Of a DNA stretch of 64,000 nt, positions 48,366-56,832 are shown in pieces. The stretch is from NCBI GenBank assembly GCA_910574455.1, contig CAJSYZ010000008.1, forward strand, positions 988,637-1,052,636. The letters run 5' to 3'. Numbering within the stretch: the stretch's first letter is position 1; each line of letters starts with the position of its first letter. The position numbers and the translations under genes are program-made. The stretch comes from Trichaptum fuscoviolaceum (Eukaryota > Basidiomycota > Agaricomycetes > Hymenochaetales > Trichaptaceae). The notes under the pieces are model-generated. The model did no database searches, was not told the DNA's origin, and saw only the letters and a program-made list of their open reading frames with translations.

Positions 48366-49841
48366 AAACTGTTTCAAGCCCACTCAGGCTAGCACTCCTC
48401 CTCGTCCACCACACTTTCTATCTTCGCCTCTTGGGTCCGAGTCTGCGGCTGTCCGCCTTAAAGCACGCCTTCTTTTGAGTGACCGGGGAACCGCGGAGGG
48501 GGGTGGTGCGACAACTTTCCAATCGCCTACTAAACACTGAGTCTTTCAACGTTCGAGCTCAGGTAATTTCGTTCCTCGTCTGGGCCTGTAATTCCGAGCG
48601 ATAGCGAGGTTGTGTAGTTCGCCCACGTCGCCGTAGGTTTCTTGGGCTTCCTCGAGGAAAACGGTGGAGGAAGTACAAGTTCAACAATACAGCCTGAGGT
48701 GGGTGTAAAAAGCGGTGACTCAACTTGAAGTGACACTGGCAGTCACAGGATACCTTCCTACTAGTATGATTTTGGCTGTGCGCTCACTGGCACTGCCAGT
48801 GGCAGCAGGCTGAGCTAAAATCTATGCTCTTGTTCACTTTTTCCTGCCTCATTTTCTCGATATTATCTCAAAAACTTATATGATATCCATACTTCTATCA
48901 CTATGCAGTTCTTGAGACCTCAAATGTGATGGTAAAGTGCTTTAACACCCTTCTGTCCTTCATGAGGGGTAACGTGTGACAAATTAAGTAGTCACTGGCA
49001 GGCTGTAGCTTCAACAAGTTCGAAAACGAAGCTGCTCAGGCTGACGTTTGTCAGTGCCAGGACCAGCAGAGATGATGTCGCGTGCACTGAAATAGTATGT
49101 AGTACGAAGCCTATCATCATGATGGTACATATGAGTTGTGGTTCCTTGGATTGCATTCATATTTACTCACCTTTTCTATCCACTCTATTTCATGTTTCTC
49201 CGAGTCTTCAGGAGGTCCTTCAAGTTCTTTCTTCGCCGTTCCCCATCCTTCAAGTTGTACAGACCTCGTACATATCTATCCCTATTTCCTTTATGCCGTA
49301 AACCATCTTCATGCTGCCTCTTCGTGCATCGTCTACAATATATATATCTCACAGTATTTGCAGAAATGTATCTTATGATAAACCCACTACTATAGCAGTA
49401 TTACTCGAACATGGTGGTAGTTCGGTACCGGAGCCTGAGGAGGGTCAGAGTCCACTGCCACTGGCAGTGGCAGCCTGAGCTTCAACTTGAACGATGGCAA
49501 TGCATCATGATCCGACTTGGAGGCTGAGTCGTATGACTCCGCAACTTGAACTTTCCGTGTCCCCTTCAAGTTTAACTTCCAACGTTGTTACGCATACAAT
49601 GATTCAAGACCATGATTATACAGCCTGAAGTTCAAGTGGCTTCATCTTGAAGTAATAAGCAATAATTCCCCATAAACTTCAAATCAGGGCCCATCCGCCG
49701 AGGGAAGACGATCCTCCAACTGTCCGAGTCCAAGTCGCGAATCATGTCACTAGAACAAGTACAAGTTCAAGTTATCACTGGCTACTAGCTAGCAGTATAC
49801 TTCAAGTTCACGGATGGAAACCACACTTGCAATATCGAGCC

Positions 49842-49909
49842 GTACCAACTAATAATCTTATAGATCCGCGATAATTATCGCAACCCGTTTCTAAAGTTAT
49901 CGCGGTAAC
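49842..49909 (+). repeat. Left terminal inverted repeat of the 3.73-kb element
   Basis: 68 bp, starting GTACCAACTAATAATCTTAT and ending CGCGGTAAC. It contains the palindrome GCGATAATTATCGC. Confidence 0.85.
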
Positions 49910-50539
49910 GGGACCATAGCTTTTTTGGCCTGTGCGGCTGCTTAATGCCGGGGTGCCGCCTCACGGCACCTCACGGCATGCATCCCGCGTCAGGGACCAG
50001 GCTGGATTCGGTAATACAGCCTGGTTTTGATCACTGACGCGTTTGCAACGCGATAATTTCGCTACCGGGGCCTAGCCCCTCATAATTTGATATCAAATAG
50101 CTTCTAGCTAGTACTATAGGTTAATCTTTTTTATTTGCAATATGACGTCGCCGTTAAATTACAATTAATGTTGCGACACTGCGCGAAGGTAAGCGCCGGC
50201 GCTTACTAGTATGGTGGCGCGCGCGCGCGTCGTCCTTGTCCTTTTCTCCCACTTTCACGACGAGTACGTCGTTTTCTCCCTTTCCACTCTCATTATTCTT
50301 CTTTCTTCTTCTTCAAATCGTTTCGGAGTTTTCGCAATGCAAGTATGCTGGCCGCAGAGGAGTAAGAAGGCCGTAAATGGGCCAGGTGCGTCACTCCGAA
50401 TCCTGCACTTCTTGCCGTTCAATGCTAATCTTTCTTATAGGTGCAGCGCAAGCAAGCATGCGGCGCGAACCTTCTCCCTCATCTTCATTACGAGGACGCT
50501 AACAACAGCCGGTCGCAGTCCATTCCCGTCGTTCCCCCG

Positions 50540-51140
50540 CTCTCCCAAACTCTGAGGACAACAACCGCAACAATTGCAGCGCCGTCAGCGAAAACCTGGT
50601 CAACAGTCGTACAGAGGCTCTATCACACATTATTGCAAGAGGTTTCTTCCCTTCCTTGTCCACCTCGACACAACCAACAACTACTTTGATGCTCCGCGGT
50701 CCGAGTATCCAAACCTTATCAAGGCGGTTATCGGGCAATCGCTAGCGATTGCAACACCAGCTACTGGCGGCTCTGTCACATTATTGCAAGAGATTTCTTC
50801 CCTTCCCTGGTCTGCCTTGACGCAACTAATACCTTGATGCGCGACATTCAGAGGATCCAAACCTTATTAATGCGTCTGTCAGGCGATTGCAAGTGATTAC
50901 AACACCAGCTACTGTGAGATACCAGCCACAGCAACCACGCTACGGCCACCTTCGTCCGCAGGCCCTTCAGATACACCTCTGCACCCCACCACCGGTCCTA
51001 GCAGCGAGAGACCCCAGAAGCCTGCTCGGTATGACCCGACGAACATCAGCCTTGATGATTCTCAAGCTTGGTACACGTCTGAGGACAACGCAAGCTTCAC
51101 GCAAATGTTACATGACGAGAACGAGAGGTTAAACCTAGTA
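50540..51140 (+). pseudogene. Captured fragment of an ESS2/DGCR14-type nuclear protein gene
   Basis: Two separate blocks resemble the Es2 family (PF09751). The first is the N-terminal block EALSHIIARGFFPSL, HLDTTNNYF and SEYPNLIK, spread over several frames. The second is the later block DPTNISLDDSQAWYTSEDN then ASFTQMLHDENERLN. Frameshifts and stops break the frame, and the N-terminal block is present twice in tandem. The intact family member is a spliceosome-associated nuclear protein; only part of it is here. Its location between the TIRs indicates capture by the element. Confidence 0.7.
50626..50925. repeat. Two tandem copies of about 151 bp inside the captured ESS2 fragment
   Basis: CACATTATTGCAAGAG begins copies at 50626 and 50777. 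Both end near ACACCAGCTACTG. The copies have diverged by substitutions and small indels. Confidence 0.8.
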
Positions 51141-51309
51141 TGTTTGTTCTCTTTCTCTTGTATCTAAATTATGTATATTATTACCTTAATACAATATTTA
51201 ATATATATACATTCGAAACATAGAGAAACTGTGTGCAAGGAGCGAATTATTTCATTTAAATATGTTGTCGAAGTTGTCCTTCGACACATTTGTCTCCTCG
51301 AGGTCGTGC

Positions 51310-51347
51310 CCGGCGATTCCCGGACCATTTGTCCGAGGCATCGCCGG
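51310..51347. other. Bulged hairpin in the centre of the element
   Basis: CCGGCGAT pairs with ATCGCCGG (8 bp), enclosing a small internal loop and a CGGAC/GTCCG 5-bp stem with a 5-nt loop. Confidence 0.6.
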
Positions 51348-51640
51348 ACATTGTTTTCTCTCAATATTAAAACACAAACTCGAGAAAATCTCAGGCACAC
51401 TATACGATGCAAGAGAGACAAATGTAAAGTAAATTATCATATTTTTTTAATAGCATTTAGGTACTTTGTTGTTGTGTAACAAGCAAAACAGTGATAACAA
51501 GTGCTGTTCCAGCAGTATTTATTCATTTGTATATTTTTTAGTGTAACTGATACTTCCATTATTTGCAGAATAGATTCCCTTTACACTATATAGAAGTCTC
51601 AAAAAGAACTTTGGTGATAGGTAGAGTGGAAGTGGTTGAA

Positions 51641-51674
51641 CTCGAAAGTGGTGTTTTGAATACACCACTTCGAG
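51641..51674. other. Inverted repeat in the centre of the element
   Basis: CTCGAA-a-GTGGTGT pairs with ACACCAC-TTCGAG: 13 bp with one bulged A and a 7-nt loop. Confidence 0.6.
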
Positions 51675-51858
51675 TGAAACTTGTACACATGTGTTCGACT
51701 TTCGGATACATTTGTGTACTTCACAAGTGTTTTTCTTATAACTTTTACTCTAACGACTGATTATGCTTTATTAGCATGTGTAGTATAGCTATGTAGCATA
51801 GATTTATTTTTTGCTCGGCATTAATATAGTGTAATTAGCTGCGAATGTTGAAATTTGA

Positions 51859-51889
51859 CCCAAAAGTGCACAAAATGGCCACTTTTGGG
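51859..51889. other. Inverted repeat in the centre of the element
   Basis: CCCAAAAGTG (51859-51868) pairs with CACTTTTGGG (51880-51889), an 11-nt loop. Confidence 0.55.
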
Positions 51890-52464
51890 GATTATCTGAT
51901 TTTTATAGCCTCTTAAAGGACGCCGTTAAATATGAAACATTTGTGAGAGCGTTAAAAAGGCACATAAAGTAAGACAGTAAATTGCTGAAGTGATCCGAGC
52001 AATGGGAAGTATAAGAAAAATCAAAGAATCGGAACAAATATGCATGAATCATGCATTTCTAGTGTAGTCACTACTTTTCACCTTTTGTAGCTCCCATTGT
52101 AGCCTTCTTGTTTTTTGTTTACATACATTAGCATACAATCAAGATAATACAAAATTGTGCCTGAGCTCAAAGTGTTTATCTAAAATTCAGAGTGCATGTT
52201 ATTCATATGTTTGAAGGAGAAAAAAAGTCTGAGACATACCATATATGGTAATTTCACGCGATTCTCAGGGTCGTGGCGCGCAATCGCACGCACGAACGTC
52301 GTCGTCGTCTTTCTCTCTTTCAAGTTCTTCTTTGTTCTTCAAGCACAGTCTATGGACGACGGGCAAGAAGGCGTTTGCTGCGCGCAAACGCCGTCTTGCC
52401 TCTGCTTCCGCAGCCTCTTCGCCTATCGGGCGTGAGCTGTTCAGATGCGCTCGCAAGCGCAGCT

Positions 52465-52680
52465 TTCCAGACCTCGAGTCATACTCCTACGACCTCCGCA
52501 ACTCTTTGAACGACGAGAAGCTACAGTTTCAAGCCCGATGACAAGTCCAAGCTAGGCATTGCAGTCAACGAGACGATCTCATGGCTCGACGCCTCGCATG
52601 AAGCATCGAAGCAGGCGTATTGGGAGAGGCAGAAGACTCTCAAGGGCGTCGTGAACCCCATCATGCAGAATTCTACTCAG
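52465..52680 (+). pseudogene. Captured fragment of a cytosolic Hsp70 C-terminal (lid) region
   Basis: The motifs LESYSYDLRNSLNDEKL, KPDDKSKL, AVNETISWLDASHEASK and VVNPIMQN follow the Hsp70 substrate-binding-domain lid in the correct order. A frameshift after DEKLQ separates the first motif from the rest. No ATPase domain is present. It lies inside the TIR element, so it is a captured, non-functional piece rather than a chaperone gene. Confidence 0.8.
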
Positions 52681-53321
52681 GTGCGTGCGGTATGTTATCT
52701 GGTGCGTCAGATTTGACTGACAGTGACAATTATTTCCTTGCAGTTACGCCGTAATCCGGTGAGCTGTGCGTGATAGACGCTTTCGAGCTCTACGTTCTCT
52801 TCCCTTTTCTTAGACTCATCACCCCTTCGCCTTCCTTCCGCACACATCCTCGTACCCACTCGACGGCGACGAAGACCGCGGCTGGGGCTGGTGAGCCTAC
52901 TAACCAACTTCGATTCACCGAACTAAGTCGGCCTATCCTCAAGCAGATCCTCCGCAAGCAGACCATCTTCCTCAACCTCAACCTCACCGCAAACGAAATC
53001 GAGCTGAGCATCCGTGCCGAGGACGTGAAGGTCGTCGACTTCGAACCGATCGCCCGCAGGGACAAACAGCCGCAGCGCTTTTGGGAGGGAGAAGCAACGG
53101 CCCGCGCGCCGCGCTTCTCCTCACCTGCGGTGCGCTCATATGGCTGTTTCTTTGTGCCTGGGGCCGGCCAGAGGATAGCGGGCCTGACGTGCCACGGTTG
53201 CGCACGACCGCACCCCTGGTGGGTGCCAGAACGGGGCGCGCTATTCCCCGCCGCGTGCGCGCGCGCACAAGGCCGCCGCGCGCACCGCCCTAGCGCGTGC
53301 TTCATTGTATTTAAAGTATGT

Positions 53322-53393
53322 ATTTGAAATGGTAGATAGTGCCTGGACCGTAGTCCAGGCACTCTAAATTAGAATATAATCTATATTTCAAAT
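53322..53393. other. Strong nested hairpin near the right end of the element
   Basis: AGTGCCTGGAC (53338-53348) and GTCCAGGCACT (53353-53363) form a perfect 11-bp stem with a CGTA loop. They are flanked by ATTTGAAAT (53322-53330) and ATTTCAAAT (53385-53393), which can extend the structure. Confidence 0.75.
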
Positions 53394-53503
53394 GAGTACG
53401 AGGCCCTGCTGTCCTGCCGGGCGAAGCCCCTGACAAGGCTGCGTCGGCACGCACGGCCCAGGCAGAGCTGAAAGGCAGAACGAGCTGCCGAAAGCCTGCC
53501 GAA

Positions 53504-53571
53504 GTTATCGCGGTAACTTCAGAAACGGGTTGCGATAATTATCGCATATCTATAAGATTATTAGTTGGTAC
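53504..53571 (-). repeat. Right terminal inverted repeat of the 3.73-kb element
   Basis: 68 bp, the inverted partner of 49842-49909. It overlaps the last seven codons of the protease-like gene (minus strand) and contains its TAG stop. Confidence 0.85.
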
Positions 53572-56221
53572 TGGTGCTCTTCCACCGTTTGCCATAGAGC
53601 GACACCATAAGTATAACCGTCGAGTACACTCTGATTATCCCTACCCCTCGCTTCGATGAGTCCGCAAGCTAAAATGGTACCAACTGCACGTCTGTGCTGA
53701 TCAATGATTATGGCACCCGAATCCCCCGGTTCTGCGAACATAGCATTGTTCCTATGCCCGATATTCCCTAAACCAACCGAACCCGGTGGGATCTGTAAAG
53801 CAATATGCGTAGTCTGCTCAACGTGCCCAGGGGAAACCTGCATAGATCTGAGAACGGCAGCAACATTGTTGACCTCACCTAACGTATGGCCAGTTTTCCA
53901 GCCCCATTTGTACACAGTTCGCTTAAACCCCACAGCGACGAGATTGTCGATGAAAGTCCATCCATAATCATAATCTGCGTCCAATTGGTGCTCCTGGACC
54001 CGGGGGAATATATTTTCTTTCGGAACATATCCCGCAATTCGGATTGGACTAAAGAAGTCCCTCCCTTTCCAGCCAAGCCTAGACAAGAGTGCTTCTCGTG
54101 GTACAGACTGAGCTGCCGACGATGGAGGAAGCCTATTAATGTCGATGACGTTATAGAAATTGTTCCAACTGAGACCTTCACCATCAGTAGAGGAAAATTC
54201 AAATTCGTTGGGGAGGCATTGGTCGTCCACCTCGATCAAGCACCAATCCGTAAGGTAGGGTGTCTTGGAGATAGTCAAGTTACCCATTCTTCGAGGGGGA
54301 GCATTGGCCACTTTCCCAATACGATTATTAATCCACAAATGTGGCGATGACGTCTTATCAAGCCAAGATTGCTCAATGAATTGACACTTGTTTACGATAT
54401 CCGCGAAAGCTTGTTGTTCAGCAGACGGCGGAAGATCAGGTGCCAGTGGCTGAGTAAACGCTGCCGCTTCTAACTCATCGTGAAGCGCGCCAATCATTGG
54501 CACATGGGCGGCTAGAGCCTCGCGAGAGAAGAGATAAATTGGGCAATTGTCGTTTGGGTCGCGCGGCTTATTTGTTGTATCTGCGTATGGATCGTAGTCT
54601 CCGAATTTCGAAGGAACGTTGCCATGGCGAGTACCGAGGATGAACACCTTGAACGTCGTGTTATCGAGCTTTTGTAGGATAAAGAGCGACCCCGTTGAGA
54701 AGCCACCCTCCAGATTGCCAAGGCAAGTTCCTGTGACCATGGAGAAAGACGGTGTCATACGACTGATTGGCTTGTTGGCAGCTGCCACTGGCCTGCTTGG
54801 GAAATCCATCATGCGATCCCACAGGCGGAAATAATTATCGGCTCCCGCAGGTGCGGTGAACAGTATCTCTGTTGGGTAGGCGTAGGGTTCTGCCCCGTGA
54901 GCGCTAGCGACAAGGGGCCTGGTGCTGTTACCATCATTATGCTCAGTGACATCCCCCGCACCTCCATTGTTCGTCGGAGCAGTGCGACGATCGGAACGTC
55001 TGGGAAGGTTGGTGAGTTCCGGATGAAAACTGAAGCCAGTGTGAACGGGAGCGGTATTGCCAACGCCAGTCTCAGCATGACCGCTAGCCAGAGTATTTGA
55101 GTCGCCGGTGCCAGTGCGCACAACAGGTGGAACACTGACAGAAGCTTTGCCCTGGCCTGAGGCGCTAATGATTTTTCGCTCCCTGAGCTCGACCTCAACG
55201 TCGAAGATGCGCATTTCAAAGAGGAACTCTTTAACGCGTTCCGCGATGCGGCACGCATCTTCAGTGCGAAGTGACGGGTCGTTGACTCCGATCAAAACAA
55301 AAACAGGGCACACCCGACTATCTCCGTAGGCAACACGGTTGGCTTCCAGACTGTTCCACCGCAAATTCTCGGAATCGAGATACTTCATGATCTTCTTGAG
55401 CAGTTGCGGCCATACATTGGCAATCCGGTGATTTCCAACAATGCCCACATATTTACGTTCTTTGGTCTCCGTCCAATTGGGACCGGTTCGCCCGAGCAGG
55501 CGCGGTTTGCCAGGGAAGCCAAGGTAGTAACCTTTCTGCTCCTCTTCTGACACATGTGTTCGTCGTGGGAGATAAGCGTTAGGATTTTGCGCGAGAATCG
55601 TATTCACAACCGCTGAAGACAGGACGGACTTGGTTTGCTGTGACTTCAAGTCTGGTTGAAGGGATGCAAGAGGAATTGATAGTAGGAGGCTTCCCCCCTC
55701 CGAGTCTAAGGAACTCGTGACGGTGAATGACCCACGGGCAGGGCCACCGGCAATGATAAATCGTTCCCCCGAACCTTGTCCTTGCACAGGTTCGTCATCA
55801 GTAATCGCAGTTTCTGGGGCCTGTGAAACTGGTAACGGGTTAAGTACCAATCAGTTTCGCCAGTGTCAGTGAAGGGAAGGAAGGACTCACTTTCAGTCGG
55901 CATTGATGAAGAATGTCCTCCTGCAGCTTCTTCAACGTTAACCCCTAGGGCCTGCAAAACTAGAGATGGGTGATGCAGTAATCAGTATTGCCAGTGTCAG
56001 TGAAGGAAGGCATAGGACGCACATTGCGCACTGAAAGGTGGCGTTGTAACTCCCAGTACATCTTCGTCTTGTACTATTGGGGTAGTCAGCAATCAGTATT
56101 GCCTGTGACAGAGATGGAGAACGCAGAACTCACATCCGCGTCGGTCATTGTTTGCTCTACTAGTAGTATTCCTTGGATGTGGCCCTGGCAAGCCTGGAGG
56201 TTGGGGGGCGGTGGATGTCAT
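53550..56221 (-). CDS. Chymotrypsin-fold protease-like protein of unknown family, C-terminus rewritten by a transposon
   Basis: Four exons, all phase 1: 56134-56221, 56023-56073, 55891-55959 and 53550-55828, giving 828 aa. It starts MTSTAPQPPGLPGPHPRN, a Pro-rich leader. A globular part of unknown type follows (residues ~90-290, including KYVGIVGNHRIANVWPQLLK and CPVFVLIGVNDP). A Ser/Thr/Gly-rich linker comes next, then a possible serine protease domain: GTRHG (His ~471), LIEVDD (Asp ~604) and EPGDSGAIII (Ser ~773) fall in the His-Asp-Ser order of chymotrypsin-like enzymes. No signal peptide is seen, so it may act inside the cell. The three introns are homologous to one another. The last codons, after HQYQ, and the stop come from the right TIR of the 3.73-kb element. 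No named family is recognised. Confidence 0.75.
55829..56133 (-). repeat. Tandemly repeated intron(-exon) cassettes
   Basis: The three introns (56074-56133, 55960-56022, 55829-55890; 60-63 nt) share ACAGGCAATACTGATT, ACTGGCAATACTGATT and ACTGGCGAAACTGATT at the same distance from the 3' end. Two also share TTCACTGACACTGGC. Exons 3 and 4 start TTTTGCAGGCCC and TTTCACAGGCCC. Confidence 0.85.
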
Positions 56222-56832
56222 AGTGGTAGTACTGGTAGTAGTTGCTGGTTACTAGTAAGTAGTAGAAGTGAAAACAAGAGACTACTACTAAATAAATAGT
56301 AGTACTAGTAGTACGTCACTGCCAGCAGAGCCTGAGGGTTCAAGTTCCGAGGCCAGTGAGTGCCAGTCTTTTATACAACTTCAACTCATCATTCACACGC
56401 CGGTGCGGCGCCACCGTGACTCCGAGTCCGACTCCGAGTCGGACAGGCTCGGAGTCACTGCCAGTGCCAGTGGTGCCACCGTGACTGCCAGTGGCACTGG
56501 CACTCAGGTGGCACCATGCACTCACTGGCACCTGAGGCTGAGGCTGCCACTGAAGGAGCCTTAACCTGAGGTGGCTGAGAAGTAACTTGAATTCAAATTC
56601 AATGATAATGTGGAGTACAAATCATGAGGCTACTACTACTACTAGTAACTTCAACTTGAAGTTGAAGCAAACTTTGAACGCAACACGCCATTCAAGAAAA
56701 TGACAAACATCATACTAGTAGTAGTTGACCAGGAAGATAAAGATCAAGCAGCTCGTTGCATCCAAACCCTTCAAGTTGTCCTGTCACGGTACTCGTACAC
56801 GGATACCTCCAAATCCGCCATTGCCAGTGGCT
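56222..56832. other. Intergenic region filled with palindromic words
   Basis: No gene. Dense self-complementary words: AGTAGTACTAGTAGTAC near 56300; GACTCCGAGTCCGACTCCGA near 56420; CACTGCCAGTGCCAGTGG near 56460; GCACTGGCACTCAGG near 56485; ACTTCAACTTGAAGTTGAAG near 56650. It is the presumed promoter of the protease-like gene and the 3' side of the coiled-coil gene. Confidence 0.65.

Larger units (their letters stand above)
46408..49841. other. 3.4-kb repeat-rich intergenic region
   Basis: The stretch holds scattered palindromic-word clusters (about 46845-46900, 47365-47400, 48735-48805, 48985-49070, 49430-49580, 49620-49640, 49755-49810), a three-copy minisatellite (47995-48365) and one weak small coding candidate (47593-47877). 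Two GGCGCGTCCTGGCGCGCC-like words occur near 46940-46960. No confident gene is present. The last ~60 bases probably held the 3' end of the protease-like gene before the element at 49842 inserted. Confidence 0.6.
49842..53571. mobile_element. Pack-type TIR transposon, 3.73 kb, non-autonomous
   Basis: The ends are 68-bp inverted repeats with 5 mismatches. They start GTACCAACTAATAATC and contain the perfect palindrome GCGATAATTATCGC. The outer GTAC (or its inner TA) is the probable target duplication; because GTAC is itself palindromic, the exact TSD length cannot be fixed. No transposase is recognisable. The interior carries host-gene fragments (ESS2-like 50540-51140, Hsp70-like 52465-52680), an AT-rich hairpin-bearing centre (51150-52240) and GC-rich subterminal regions. 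The superfamily is unassigned: the TIR length and gene capture resemble Mutator-like Pack elements, but the TSD does not. Confidence 0.8.

Noticed and set aside
52465..52680. Functional Hsp70 gene
   Set aside because: Only part of the C-terminal lid is present, it is frame-broken, and it lies inside a transposon.
52770..53327. 185-codon frame within the element as a gene
   Set aside because: Overlapping opposite-strand frames are equally open in this GC-rich stretch. A short piece around FLNLNLTANEIELSIRAEDV may be another captured fragment, but no family is recognised.
49842..53571. LTR retrotransposon
   Set aside because: The terminal repeats are inverted, not direct, and there is no reverse transcriptase, integrase or primer-binding site.
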